From positions 1 to 64,000 of the forward strand of contig CAMKOM010000007.1 in the NCBI GenBank assembly GCA_946414435.1: 64,000 nt of DNA, written 5' to 3'. Position numbers and translations under genes: made by a program. The DNA comes from an uncultured Bacteroidota bacterium (GTDB taxonomy: Bacteria; Bacteroidota; Bacteroidia; Bacteroidales; SZUA-534). Below the pieces are notes generated by a model. The model did no database searches. It was not told the origin of the DNA and was given only the letters and a program-made list of their open reading frames with translations. Each line of letters begins with the position of its first letter. Position 1 is the first letter of the stretch. This document shows positions 36,831 through 45,912 of the stretch, piece after piece.

Positions 36831-37020
36831 TACCCGCACCGGTTGGAATAGTTTGGGAAACTCAACACTAAAAAAATAGGGGTTGCGTTTATTTCTGCGT
36901 AAGACAGGCCTCAACGCCGCAAGGCGTAACCATTTGGTTCAGTGGAAGTAAGAAACAGTCGCCGCATCTCCGCCTATATCATTATAGGAGTTTTCACAAA
37001 GACATTCCGGTGCGGTTTTT
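36831..37020 (+). ncRNA. ssrS: 6S RNA candidate
   Basis: A 190-nt non-coding segment between zapA and rny, the usual place of 6S RNA in this phylum. The closing stem CCGCACCGG (36834-36842) pairs perfectly with CCGGTGCGG (37007-37015), followed by six T. Inside are long, mostly unpaired strands and short hairpins (GGCCTCAACGCCGCAAGGCG; CCTATATCATTATAGG), consistent with the single long irregular hairpin and central bubble that mimics an open promoter and binds RNA polymerase. No ORF of note lies inside. The identification rests on context and shape, not on a covariance search. Confidence 0.75.
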
Positions 37021-37042
37021 TATTTTATAAAACAATATATAT

Positions 37043-38581
37043 ATGGACAAAACAACATTAGTAATTGCAATTGTTTCGGCGTTAGTGGGAGGTGTGTTAG
37101 CCTTCGTAATAATGAAAGTTGCATTGAGAAAAAAAACACGGCAGTTGGTGCAAGATGCTGAAAACGAAGCAGAAATGATAAAGAAAGAGAAGGCTCTTCA
37201 GGCAAAGGAAAAGTTTCTGCAACTCAAGGCTGAGCACGAGAAAGTGATTAACGAGCGCAACAGCAAACTTGCCGCCGCCGAAAACAAACTAAAACAGCGT
37301 GAGGCCGGCATTAATCATCAGATTGAGGAGTACAACCGCAAGAAAAACGAGGTTGACGCCGTGAAGGAAAAACTTAACTCTCAACTCGAAATTGTTGAAA
37401 GGAAGAACGAAGAACTGGAAAAACTTCACAAACAGCAGGTTGACCAGTTAGAGTCGATTTCGGGCCTTTCGGTTGAGGATGCAAAAGCACAACTGATGGA
37501 CTCGCTCAAGGCGGAAGCACGTACGCAGGCGATGTCGGAAATTAATGAGATTATGGACGAGGCCCGTCTGTCGGCCAACAAGGAGGCCAAGCGTATCATT
37601 CTGCAAACCATACAGCGCGTGGCTTCGGAGCAGGCAATCGAAAATTCGGTTACTGTTTTTCACATTGAGAACGACGACATAAAAGGCCGCATCATCGGTC
37701 GTGAGGGCCGCAACATCAGGGCTTTGGAGGCTGCTACGGGTGTTGAGATTATTGTTGACGACACACCGGAGGCCATCATCCTATCGGCTTTCGACCCGGT
37801 TCGCCGCGAGGTTGCCCGCTTGGCTTTGCACCAACTTGTAACCGACGGTCGTATTCACCCGGCACGCATCGAGGAGATTGTTGCCAAAACACAGAAAATG
37901 GTTGAGGAAGAGATGATTGAGACTGGCAAACGCACCGCCATCGACCTTGGCATTCACGGTCTGCACCCCGAACTTATTCGCCTGATTGGTAAGATGAAAT
38001 ATCGTTCATCATATGGTCAGAACCTGCTGCAGCACTCGCGCGAGGTGGCCAATCTGGCTGCCATTATGGCTTCGGAACTCGGACTGAACGCAAAGGCCGC
38101 CAAACGAGCCGGCTTGCTTCACGATATCGGCAAAGTGCCTGACGACGAACCGGAGTTGCCGCACGCAATTCTGGGTATGAACCTAGCCGAGAAGTACAAA
38201 GAGAAACCCGATATCTGCAACGCCATTGGCGCCCACCACGACGAGGTGGAGATGTCAACACTGATTGCCCCGATTGTGCAGATTTGCGACGCCATTTCGG
38301 GTGCGCGTCCTGGTGCACGCCGCGAGGTTGTGGAGTCGTACATCAAGCGTCTGAAGGAACTCGAGGATTTGGCGCTTTCGTACCCTGGCGTACTCAAGAC
38401 ATACGCCATTCAGGCAGGCCGCGAGTTGCGCGTGATTGTGGGCAGCGAGAAGGTAAGCGACGCCGAGGCAGAGTCACTCTCGTTCGACATTGCCAAGAAG
38501 ATTCAGGACGAGATGACTTATCCGGGACAGATTCGCATCACCGTCATCCGCGAGACTCGCGCCGTAAGTTACGCGAAGTAA
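37043..38581 (+). CDS. rny: Ribonuclease Y
   Basis: A 512-residue membrane-anchored endoribonuclease that starts mRNA decay. One N-terminal membrane helix (residues 5-25) is followed by a long coiled coil (30-190). The KH domain contains [21 protein letters not shown] near 215, and the HD metal domain has [12 protein letters not shown] near 330 and [10 protein letters not shown] near 360. The C-terminal region ([16 protein letters not shown]) is the conserved end. It follows the 6S RNA by about 20 nt and is closed by a terminator at 38608. Confidence 0.95.
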   Translation: MDKTTLVIAIVSALVGGVLAFVIMKVALRKKTRQLVQDAENEAEMIKKEKALQAKEKFLQLKAEHEKVINERNSKLAAAENKLKQREAGINHQIEEYNRKKNEVDAVKEKLNSQLEIVERKNEELEKLHKQQVDQLESISGLSVEDAKAQLMDSLKAEARTQAMSEINEIMDEARLSANKEAKRIILQTIQRVASEQAIENSVTVFHIENDDIKGRIIGREGRNIRALEAATGVEIIVDDTPEAIILSAFDPVRREVARLALHQLVTDGRIHPARIEEIVAKTQKMVEEEMIETGKRTAIDLGIHGLHPELIRLIGKMKYRSSYGQNLLQHSREVANLAAIMASELGLNAKAAKRAGLLHDIGKVPDDEPELPHAILGMNLAEKYKEKPDICNAIGAHHDEVEMSTLIAPIVQICDAISGARPGARREVVESYIKRLKELEDLALSYPGVLKTYAIQAGRELRVIVGSEKVSDAEAESLSFDIAKKIQDEMTYPGQIRITVIRETRAVSYAK

Positions 38582-38607
38582 CGGTTGACGCACAATCGAT
38601 ATTATTG

Positions 38608-38641
38608 CCGAAGCCGATTGAATGTCGGCTTTCGGTTTTTT
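38608..38641 (+). terminator. Terminator after rny
   Basis: CCGAAGCCGA (38608-38617) pairs with TCGGCTTTCGG (38625-38635), followed by a T run. Downstream, TAATTCGGAATT occurs twice close together (about 38684-38708), a short direct repeat with no evident role. Confidence 0.8.
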
Positions 38642-38725
38642 AAAGAGATGTTGAGTAATGAGTAAGGGTTATGGAACAGGCTCGTAATTCGGAATTCATA
38701 ATTCGGAATTTTTAAAATACCAACT

Positions 38726-39853
38726 ATGAAACAGTTACAAATGGTTGACCTTAAGAGTCAGTACCAGAGGATTAAACCGCAGATTGACAGCGCAATTCAG
38801 GGCGTGATTGACAGTTGCCAATTTGTGAAAGGTGCTGAAGTAAAGGCATTTGAGCAGGAACTGGCGCAGTACCTGAGCGTGAAACACGCAATTGCTTGCG
38901 GCAATGGCACCGACGCTCTGCAAGTGGCGCTTATGGCTCTCGGCCTTAAGCCCGGCGATGAGGTCATAACCACCGATTTTACGTTCATTGCAACAGTTGA
39001 GGTGATTGCTCTGCTTGGACTGACGCCAGTTTTGGTGGATGTCGATGAGAAAACGTTCAATATTGATGTTGAGAAGGTTGAAAAGGCCATCACACCGCGC
39101 ACAAAAGCCATTGTGCCTGTTCATTTGTTTGGGCAGTGCGCCAATATGGAGGCAATTATGAAAATTGCCGCCAAGCACAATTTGTATGTGGTTGAGGACA
39201 CAGCGCAGGCTCTTGGCGCTGAATACAGATTTAGCGACGGCACAGTGCACAAAGCCGGAACCATTGGAACTATTGGTTGCACATCGTTTTTTCCGTCGAA
39301 AAACCTTGGCTGCTACGGCGATGGCGGTGCGCTTTTCACCAACGATGATGCGCTTGCCGAGCAAATCCGCAGCCTGACCAACCACGGAATGAAGGTGCGC
39401 TACCACCACGACCAGATTGGTGTCAACTCGCGGCTGGACACTATTCAGGCGGCCATTCTGCGCGTGAAACTTCCGCACCTTGACGAGTATAATCTGGCAC
39501 GACGTACTGCCGCGGAGAAATACAATACCGTATTGTCGGAAATATCTGATATTGAAACACCTGTAACGGCTTCATTTACAACGCATATTTTCCATCAATA
39601 CACGCTGAAAGTGAAAAACGGCCGTCGCGACGCACTGAAGCAATATCTTGATAGTGAGGGCATTCCGAGTATGATATATTACCCGATTCCGCTTCATCAG
39701 CAAAAGGCTTTCGAACCATACATTGCAGGGAATCAAAAGTTTGCAGTGTCGGAAAAACTGTGTGGCGAGGTGCTCTCTCTGCCAATGCACACCGAATTGA
39801 ACGATGAGCAGATTGAGCGGATTACTGGCGCGGTGAAGGCATTTTTCAGTTGA
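38726..39853 (+). CDS. DegT/DnrJ/EryC1/StrS aminotransferase (WbpE/WlbC-like)
   Basis: A 375-residue PLP enzyme that aminates a 3-keto (or 4-keto) nucleotide sugar using glutamate. The PLP lysine is in FFPSKNLGCYGDGGAL near 190. Other family landmarks are CGNGTDALQVAL near 57, TDFTFIATVE near 83, VHLFGQCANM near 132 and VEDTAQALGA near 153. The next gene is a 3-N-acetyltransferase homologue, so the pair likely makes a UDP-2,3-diacetamido sugar (glucuronate type) for surface glycan. The dehydrogenase partner (WbpB/WlbA-like) is not in the window. Confidence 0.88.
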   Translation: MKQLQMVDLKSQYQRIKPQIDSAIQGVIDSCQFVKGAEVKAFEQELAQYLSVKHAIACGNGTDALQVALMALGLKPGDEVITTDFTFIATVEVIALLGLTPVLVDVDEKTFNIDVEKVEKAITPRTKAIVPVHLFGQCANMEAIMKIAAKHNLYVVEDTAQALGAEYRFSDGTVHKAGTIGTIGCTSFFPSKNLGCYGDGGALFTNDDALAEQIRSLTNHGMKVRYHHDQIGVNSRLDTIQAAILRVKLPHLDEYNLARRTAAEKYNTVLSEISDIETPVTASFTTHIFHQYTLKVKNGRRDALKQYLDSEGIPSMIYYPIPLHQQKAFEPYIAGNQKFAVSEKLCGEVLSLPMHTELNDEQIERITGAVKAFFS

Positions 39854-39922
39854 ACAAGTTTAGTAAGTTGAAAACAACAACATAACACTTTACACGTTAC
39901 TCATTATACTTTACACAAAACT

Positions 39923-40501
39923 ATGAGCGATACGGGATATTTTGCACACGAATCGGCAATAATCGACGAGGGTTGCACAATTGGTTGTGGCACAAAAGTT
40001 TGGCATTTCACGCACATTATGAGCGGCTGCACTATCGGTCGCGACTGTAATATTGGGCAGAATGTGGTGGTATCGCCGCAGGTGGTGCTTGGAAACAACG
40101 TTAAGGTGCAGAACAACGTGTCAATTTACACCGGCGTGACATGCGAGGACGATGTGTTTTTGGGACCGTCGGCAGTGTTTACCAATGTGATAAACCCGCG
40201 TAGCGCCATTGCCCGCAAAGACCAATACCGCCCAACGGTTGTGCAGCGCGGAGCATCAATTGGTGCCAACGCCACCATTGTTTGCGGTCACACCATTGGG
40301 CGCTACGCCTTGATTGGCGCGGGTGCTGTGGTTACCAAAGATGTGAAGCCGTATGCGCTTGTTGTTGGCAATCCAGCCCGGCAGACAGGTTGGGTTAGCG
40401 AATACGGCCACAAATTGAAATTCGACAGCAACGACATTGCCGTCTGCCCGGAAAGCGGACAACGGTATAAATTAGAGGCTGGTGAGGTTAGTGAGATTTA
40501 A
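39923..40501 (+). CDS. Hexapeptide N-acetyltransferase (WbpD/WlbB-like)
   Basis: A 192-residue left-handed beta-helix acetyltransferase. Repeats such as [40 protein letters not shown] and [13 protein letters not shown] form the helix, and [16 protein letters not shown] is the acetyl-CoA end. It matches enzymes that acetylate the 3-amino group of UDP-2-acetamido-3-amino-2,3-dideoxy-glucuronate. It follows the aminotransferase by 69 nt, a gap filled by an AT-rich repeated motif (39887-39917). Confidence 0.88.
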   Translation: MSDTGYFAHESAIIDEGCTIGCGTKVWHFTHIMSGCTIGRDCNIGQNVVVSPQVVLGNNVKVQNNVSIYTGVTCEDDVFLGPSAVFTNVINPRSAIARKDQYRPTVVQRGASIGANATIVCGHTIGRYALIGAGAVVTKDVKPYALVVGNPARQTGWVSEYGHKLKFDSNDIAVCPESGQRYKLEAGEVSEI

Positions 40502-40540
40502 CTTGTGTAATCGGAAGTCAAAATCTTTATTGGCCAACTA

Positions 40541-41326
40541 CTACCATTGTTTATCCAATATCTCAATATTTTTCTCGTCAAGTGTCAAAACATCAGCGCC
40601 CAAATCGGCAACATCATGTTTAAACAATACTTGTTTTGAATCTTTGTCAACTCCAACAAAGTAAAGCGTTAGTGTCGGATTATCATTGAAACTTTCTTTA
40701 TATCTGTCGTCAATTACAGTAATTTTTCTACTTTCTCCTGACAGAAATCTAAGATCGGGATTGCTGAAAAACAAGGAATACCTCACATTCTCTTCGTCTG
40801 ACAATTTTGGATTAATTGCGTATATCGTATAGGGTGTCTTGTTTACAAACTCAAAATATAAAAGGACATACTCGTCAACAATTGATAATATCTCAACATG
40901 GTCAAAATTAGGCTCTTTTATTAGAGTGCCGTCAGGAAACTTCGCTCTGTTATTTGCATCATTAAACAAAAATGTACAATTATTTCTATTCAATGTGAGC
41001 TCCTTAGTTTTCTTGGCGTTAATGCCATAGCACAGGCACGACACGTAATTTTCGTCTTCAAATTGGAGAGTGTAAACGCCATCACCTGGTAAAACTATTT
41101 TTTTGTCGAACGCGATTGTGTCAGTTTGAATCATTGGCGTGTCGTATGATATGCCCCATATCCTGTCGTATGGTGGAATGTGGCGACCTTCTGTTCGTTC
41201 TGTATAGATTATTACTTTGTCATATTTAAAGCCACTCTCGTTTTTTACCTTTATAGTTTGCGCCTTCACGCCATTGGCTGCTACTATACAGCATGTCATT
41301 AATGCTGTTAAAATAACTTTTTTCAT
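40541..41326 (-). CDS. Secreted protein of unknown function
   Basis: A 261-residue protein with a signal peptide (MKKVILTALMTCCIVAANGVKAQ). The mature part is beta-rich, with motifs IYTERTEGRHIPPYDRIWG near 50 and YTLQFEDENYVSCLCYG near 95. I do not recognise a family. It is AT-richer than its neighbours and stands alone, convergent with the acetyltransferase and divergent from the tandem GH43 gene. The start is the ATG at 41326; the open frame beyond it would run through the -7 element. Confidence 0.7.
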   Translation of the reverse strand: MKKVILTALMTCCIVAANGVKAQTIKVKNESGFKYDKVIIYTERTEGRHIPPYDRIWGISYDTPMIQTDTIAFDKKIVLPGDGVYTLQFEDENYVSCLCYGINAKKTKELTLNRNNCTFLFNDANNRAKFPDGTLIKEPNFDHVEILSIVDEYVLLYFEFVNKTPYTIYAINPKLSDEENVRYSLFFSNPDLRFLSGESRKITVIDDRYKESFNDNPTLTLYFVGVDKDSKQVLFKHDVADLGADVLTLDEKNIEILDKQW

Positions 41327-41386
41327 ATTCAATTGTTTTTTTAATCCGTTTACAAAAGATTCATTTAAAACACATTTTGAATATAG

Positions 41387-41394
41387 CAAATATA
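41387..41394 (-). promoter_or_regulatory. -7 promoter element for the 40541-41326 gene
   Basis: Reverse strand TATATTTG, a full TAnnTTTG match, 60 nt upstream of the start codon. Confidence 0.5.
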
Positions 41395-41527
41395 AAACTA
41401 ATCTACTGGTGCCAACTACAAATTTCAATTATTCCTCGAATTGATCTAATTAAAGCATAGGCGTGAACAATGTATCTTCGCCATCAACTAAATTTCTTTT
41501 AAAAAGTATTTTTTACTTTTATTTTCC

Positions 41528-41535
41528 TATATTTG
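41528..41535 (+). promoter_or_regulatory. -7 promoter element for the tandem GH43 gene
   Basis: TATATTTG, a full TAnnTTTG match, 27 nt before the ATG at 41563. It overlaps the upstream in-frame codon at 41533, so that longer frame is not the real start. Confidence 0.6.
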
Positions 41536-41562
41536 GCAGACAAAAACTTAAAACACAACTTT

Positions 41563-44190
41563 ATGAACCGTTTGTTTACCACCGCAACTCTTTTGGCTAC
41601 AGCCATTTGCGCATCGGCGCAGCAGAATCCGATTATCAAAACAGTCTTCACACCCGACCCCGCGCCTTACGTGCACGGCGACACGGTCTATCTGTTTGTG
41701 GACCACGACGAAGACGACGCCACATACTTCAAAATGAAGGACTGGCTGCTGTTTAGCACCACCGATATGGTGAACTGGACCTATCTGGGCACACCCGTCT
41801 CGACCGAGACGTTCAGTTGGGCGGCACAGGGCGACCGCGCGTGGGCTTCGCAGGCGGTTGAGCGCGGCGGCAAATGGTACTGGTACGTTTGCTGCAACAC
41901 CAACAAGGGCGAAGACGCTCTGGCGGTGGCTGTGGCCGACAATCCGCAAGGGCCTTACACCGACGCCATCGGCAAACCGCTGGCCGTGGGCTGCTCGTTC
42001 ATCGACCCATCGGTTTTTATTGACGACGACGGCGCTGCCTACCTGATTTGGGGCAACAAGGGCTGCTGGTATGGCCGATTGAACGACGATATGGTCTCAT
42101 TTGCAGACGGTTACAAAGAGATTCCTGGCTTTACGGACCCTGCCTGCTTCGGTCCTGAATCGAAAAAAATGAACTGGTGCAAGGGCAAGGAAGAACTTAT
42201 GACGGGCTACGAGGAAGGCCCGTGGCTTATGAAGCGTGGCGGAACCTACTACCTGTCGTACCCTGCTGGCGGCGTGCCCGAGCATATGGCCTACTCAACG
42301 GCCACATCGATTGACGGGCCGTGGACCTACCGCGGGCGCATTATGGACGAGGCCGAGAACAGTTTCACCATTCACGGCGGCAACATCGAGTTCAAGGGGC
42401 ACAACTATATGTTCTACCACAACGGCGCAACGCCCAACGGCGGCGGTTTCAAGCGCTCAACTTGCGTTGAAGAGTTTGAGTTCGGGACCGACGGGTCGAT
42501 TCCGTTCATTCCGTTCACCAAAACGGGCGTGAAGGCGGTGGCGACGCTCAATCCGTATGCGGTGACGCAGGCCGAGACAATGTCGGACTCGTGGGGCGTG
42601 AAGGTTGACCGACGGGCTGGACGGCGGCATTTTGTGACATCGGTGCACAACGGCGACTGGATAAAGTTGAGCAATGTTGATTTTGGCGACCGTCAGCCGC
42701 AACTTGCTACGGTTGAGGTGCTTAACTGTCAGAATCCTGGCGTAATCGAGTTTTATGTCGATAACATTGGCGGACGGCCTGTGGCGCAAGTCAAAGTCGG
42801 GCCCGAAAACGCTGTCTTCCACGGAAATATCACAGGCAAGGTGAGCGGCGTCCACGACCTTTATCTGCTCTTCCGCGGCGGCGACAAGGAACTCTTCGAT
42901 TTCGACTGGTGGAAATTCAATGTCGATGTAAATCAACCGATTATACAGACCAAATACACTGCCGACCCCGCACCGTACGTTCACGGCGACACCATCTATC
43001 TTTACACCACTCACGACGAGGACACGGCCAACGGATTCCAAATGTTTGATTGGCTGCTATATACATCGACTGATATGGTAAACTGGACCGACCACGGTGC
43101 GGTGGCTTCGCTCGACGATTTCAAGTACTACGACGGCAAGAACGGCGCGTGGGCCGAGTGCGTGGTTGAGCGCAATGGCAAGTGGTTTATGTACTGCCCG
43201 ATTCACGGTCACGGCATTGGCGTGCTGGTGGCCGATTCGCCTTTCGGGCCCTTCCGCGACCCGCTTGGGCAGCCGCTCGTCTGGCAGAAGGAACACTGGT
43301 ATGACATTGACCCATCGGTATTTATCGACGACGACGGGCAGGCCTATATGTATTGGGGCAACCCGAATGCTTATTACGTGAAGTTGAACGAGGATATGAT
43401 TTCGTACTCGGGCGAGGTTGTGCAGTTGGACTACAAAATTCCTGATTATCAAGAAGGTCCGTGGTTCTACAAGCGCAACGGGCACTACTATCTGGCGTTT
43501 GCTTCGACGTGCTGCCCCGAGGGCATCGGCTACGCTATGAGCGACAGCCCGACAGGCCCGTGGCAGTACAAGGGGCACATTATGAACCACACGCAGCGCA
43601 CACGCGGCAACCACCCTGGAATCATTGATTATAAGGGGAAATCGTTTGTTTTCGGTCTGAATTACGACCTTATGCACCTTGAGACGTACAAGCACCACGA
43701 GCGCCGCTCGGTGTCGGCGGCCGAAATGCACTACAACGCCGACGGCACAATTGCGGAAGTGCCTTATTTTCACGACGCTACGCTTGAGCCGATTGACGCC
43801 TTCAATCCGTTCCGCACCGTTCCCGCCGCCACAATGGCGTGGGGCTACGGCCTGAAAACGCTGGTCAACGGCAAGGGCAACATCTGCCTTTGCAACATCG
43901 ACAACGGCGAGCACCTGAAGTTGCGCAATGTTGATTTTGGCGCTGGCGCGAAGTCGATAACCGTTAGCGCGGCAGCTGCTGGTGCTGCGCAGATTGAAGT
44001 CCGTATCGACTCTGCCGACGGCGAACTGCTTGGCACTGTGAATATTGCAAAGACGAAAGACACCGAAACATTCAAGGCTTTCAAGGCCGCACTGAAACCT
44101 GTTTCTGGCTGCCACGACCTTTATTTCGTGTTCAAAGGCGCTGCCGAAAAAGACTTGATGATTTTTGAGAATTGGGAAATGAAGAAGTGA
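41563..44190 (+). CDS. Tandem glycoside hydrolase family 43 protein with two CBM6-like modules
   Basis: An 875-residue secreted enzyme with signal peptide (ends ICASAQQ). It holds two copies of one architecture: GH43 (about 20-310), CBM6-like (about 330-455), GH43 (about 460-755), CBM6-like (about 760-875). The starts of the catalytic halves align closely: DPAPYVHGDTVYLFVDHDED and DPAPYVHGDTIYLYTTHDED, each followed by DWLL.(S/T).TDMVNWT. In both, the aspartate of DPAPYVHGD is the expected base, the transition-state aspartate lies in FIDPSVFIDDDG / DIDPSVFIDDDG, and the acid glutamate in YEEGPWL / YQEGPWF. Likely arabinanase, arabinofuranosidase or galactosidase activity. The last codons recur in a remnant at 50870-50943. 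Confidence 0.9.
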   Translation: MNRLFTTATLLATAICASAQQNPIIKTVFTPDPAPYVHGDTVYLFVDHDEDDATYFKMKDWLLFSTTDMVNWTYLGTPVSTETFSWAAQGDRAWASQAVERGGKWYWYVCCNTNKGEDALAVAVADNPQGPYTDAIGKPLAVGCSFIDPSVFIDDDGAAYLIWGNKGCWYGRLNDDMVSFADGYKEIPGFTDPACFGPESKKMNWCKGKEELMTGYEEGPWLMKRGGTYYLSYPAGGVPEHMAYSTATSIDGPWTYRGRIMDEAENSFTIHGGNIEFKGHNYMFYHNGATPNGGGFKRSTCVEEFEFGTDGSIPFIPFTKTGVKAVATLNPYAVTQAETMSDSWGVKVDRRAGRRHFVTSVHNGDWIKLSNVDFGDRQPQLATVEVLNCQNPGVIEFYVDNIGGRPVAQVKVGPENAVFHGNITGKVSGVHDLYLLFRGGDKELFDFDWWKFNVDVNQPIIQTKYTADPAPYVHGDTIYLYTTHDEDTANGFQMFDWLLYTSTDMVNWTDHGAVASLDDFKYYDGKNGAWAECVVERNGKWFMYCPIHGHGIGVLVADSPFGPFRDPLGQPLVWQKEHWYDIDPSVFIDDDGQAYMYWGNPNAYYVKLNEDMISYSGEVVQLDYKIPDYQEGPWFYKRNGHYYLAFASTCCPEGIGYAMSDSPTGPWQYKGHIMNHTQRTRGNHPGIIDYKGKSFVFGLNYDLMHLETYKHHERRSVSAAEMHYNADGTIAEVPYFHDATLEPIDAFNPFRTVPAATMAWGYGLKTLVNGKGNICLCNIDNGEHLKLRNVDFGAGAKSITVSAAAAGAAQIEVRIDSADGELLGTVNIAKTKDTETFKAFKAALKPVSGCHDLYFVFKGAAEKDLMIFENWEMKK

Positions 44191-44225
44191 GTTTTGCGGA
44201 GAACATAGAGAGAAATAAAATATCA

Positions 44226-44233
44226 TATTTTTG
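44226..44233 (+). promoter_or_regulatory. -7 promoter element for the CoiA-like gene
   Basis: TATTTTTG, a full TAnnTTTG match, 44 nt upstream of the start codon at 44277. Confidence 0.5.
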
Positions 44234-44276
44234 TGTATGAAAATAAGTATCTCAATATTCTCAAAGAATAGAATCT

Positions 44277-45323
44277 ATGGCAGAACCGCACAAATATCCG
44301 TACGCAATAAATGAAGATGGTAATCCTATCTACATTGATGATATAACAAAAGAAAACAGAAAGCAGAGTCGTTTCTTTTGCTATGGATGTGGTGCAGAAT
44401 TGTTTCCTGTTTTAGGCGAAGTAAAAGAACATCATTTCAGGCATGCAAAAGATGCTATATGTGACCCCAATAAATATTTACACGAATATGCAAAAGCCGC
44501 TATAAAAAAGCGTTTTGACGAAAAAAACACTTTTATTGTTAAATATAAAGCGACACATATATGTGAAAAATATGGGAATTGCGAGCTTGCGCAACATTAT
44601 CACTGGGAAGAGTGCAAATATGATGATTTATATTCTATTGATTTAAAGCAATATTATGACACTTGCTTATTAGAAAGGGGATATTATGAAGTTTTACCTG
44701 ATGGTAAGAAAAAATACATAGCAGACCTTAAACTATCAGATAGTAAAGACGACAATAAAAAGCCTGTCATCATCGAAATATGGGTGACCCACGAATGTAC
44801 TGATGACAAAAAACAGAACGGTGGGAAAATTATAGAAATTAAAATCAACTGTGAGAAAGATGCATCTCGTCCGATTATTCAAAGTGATGATGAGTCTCTT
44901 CCAATTCGCTTTTTCAATTTTAAAAATCCAATACAGATAGAACCTTCTCGAAAGTTAAAACATGTAAAACTAATGCCTTCAATATCCGGGAAAGTAATTG
45001 TAACAGATGAAACACCTTGCTCGGAAGGCTTACAATATGACGCTAAAGGAGAAAATGAAGTAATTTATTCAGATATTAACTTAGCACCCGATGTCCTTCA
45101 TAGATTGTATACAATTGAGTGTTGTGAAAAAGGTTTAAGTAAAACACACGATTTATGCAAAAACCACATCTACGGACAAAATCGCATAACCAACCAAATA
45201 TCATTGTATTGTTCTAAAGAATGTCCTTGTGGAAAATACATATTCGATTCTAAAAAAGCAGAAGAATTAAAGAATAAGTTTTTACACGATAACAATGTAG
45301 TATACTGGAAGCAAAACGACTAA
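44277..45323 (+). CDS. CoiA-like zinc-finger/nuclease protein
   Basis: A 348-residue protein. Its N-terminus resembles the competence protein CoiA: a two-cysteine knuckle FFCYGCGAELFP near residue 33 followed by EHHFRHAKD, then a helical segment. A plausible nuclease core follows: YIADLKL near 153 and KPVIIEIWVTHE near 170, in the D...ExW/ExK pattern. The C-terminal quarter has several more cysteine pairs (ECCEKGL, YCSKECPCGKY). It is strongly AT-rich next to GC-richer neighbours and carries its own promoter, which suggests recent transfer. The role (DNA uptake, defence or other) is unproven. Confidence 0.6.
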   Translation: MAEPHKYPYAINEDGNPIYIDDITKENRKQSRFFCYGCGAELFPVLGEVKEHHFRHAKDAICDPNKYLHEYAKAAIKKRFDEKNTFIVKYKATHICEKYGNCELAQHYHWEECKYDDLYSIDLKQYYDTCLLERGYYEVLPDGKKKYIADLKLSDSKDDNKKPVIIEIWVTHECTDDKKQNGGKIIEIKINCEKDASRPIIQSDDESLPIRFFNFKNPIQIEPSRKLKHVKLMPSISGKVIVTDETPCSEGLQYDAKGENEVIYSDINLAPDVLHRLYTIECCEKGLSKTHDLCKNHIYGQNRITNQISLYCSKECPCGKYIFDSKKAEELKNKFLHDNNVVYWKQND

Positions 45324-45387
45324 ATACTATTGTTGTTCTATAATTTGTTGCATAAGCCTTCAACACATGTACCCTAATCAACTCATT

Positions 45388-45846
45388 ATGAAATATATAA
45401 AAGCCACACCATATATGGCCGAAGCGGTGCATAATATCCTGCATAAAACCATAAAAACGGTATATCCTAATTACTATCCAAAGGAGGTCGTGGATTTCTT
45501 TTGTGCCCACCACAGCATGGAGCATATTGCTGAAGGCATTGCGTCGGGAAATATGGGCGTGCTGACTGATGGTGAAACAATTGTTGGAACTGGTTGCCAT
45601 TTTGAAAACCAAATAACAGGCGTGTATGTTTTGCCTGAATATCAAGGTCATGGTTATGGAACTATGATTATGGACCATTTGGAAACTAAAATCTTCGAGA
45701 ATTATGATACCGTTGCGTTGGACGCTTCTCTGGCCGCTGTTTTCCTATATGAGCATAGGGGCTACAAAACGGTTGGGCACGGCAAATACGAACTCGAAAA
45801 CGGCGTTAAACTTGTGTATGAGATAATGGAAAAGAAACTGGCCTAA
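45388..45846 (+). CDS. GNAT family N-acetyltransferase
   Basis: A 152-residue acetyltransferase. The acetyl-CoA-binding motif A is VYVLPEYQGHGYGTMIM near 83, with the QGHGYG pyrophosphate loop, and motif B lies around LDASLAAVFLYEHRGYKTV. The substrate is unknown. The ATG at 45388 (MKYIKATPY) is the more usual GNAT opening; the frame also allows 45367. Confidence 0.8.
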   Translation: MKYIKATPYMAEAVHNILHKTIKTVYPNYYPKEVVDFFCAHHSMEHIAEGIASGNMGVLTDGETIVGTGCHFENQITGVYVLPEYQGHGYGTMIMDHLETKIFENYDTVALDASLAAVFLYEHRGYKTVGHGKYELENGVKLVYEIMEKKLA

Positions 45847-45879
45847 AACTGCCAAATAACATACGCAACAAGAATCGTA

Positions 45880-45887
45880 TATATTTG
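45880..45887 (+). promoter_or_regulatory. -7 promoter element for the dipeptidase operon
   Basis: TATATTTG, a full TAnnTTTG match, 26 nt upstream of the ATG at 45913. Confidence 0.6.
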
Positions 45888-45912
45888 CTGTTAACGACTA
45901 AAAAATGAAACA

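Noticed and set aside
43057-44226. A 389-codon reverse-strand open frame
   Set aside because: It lies opposite the second GH43 half, which has intact catalytic motifs; the reverse product resembles no protein.
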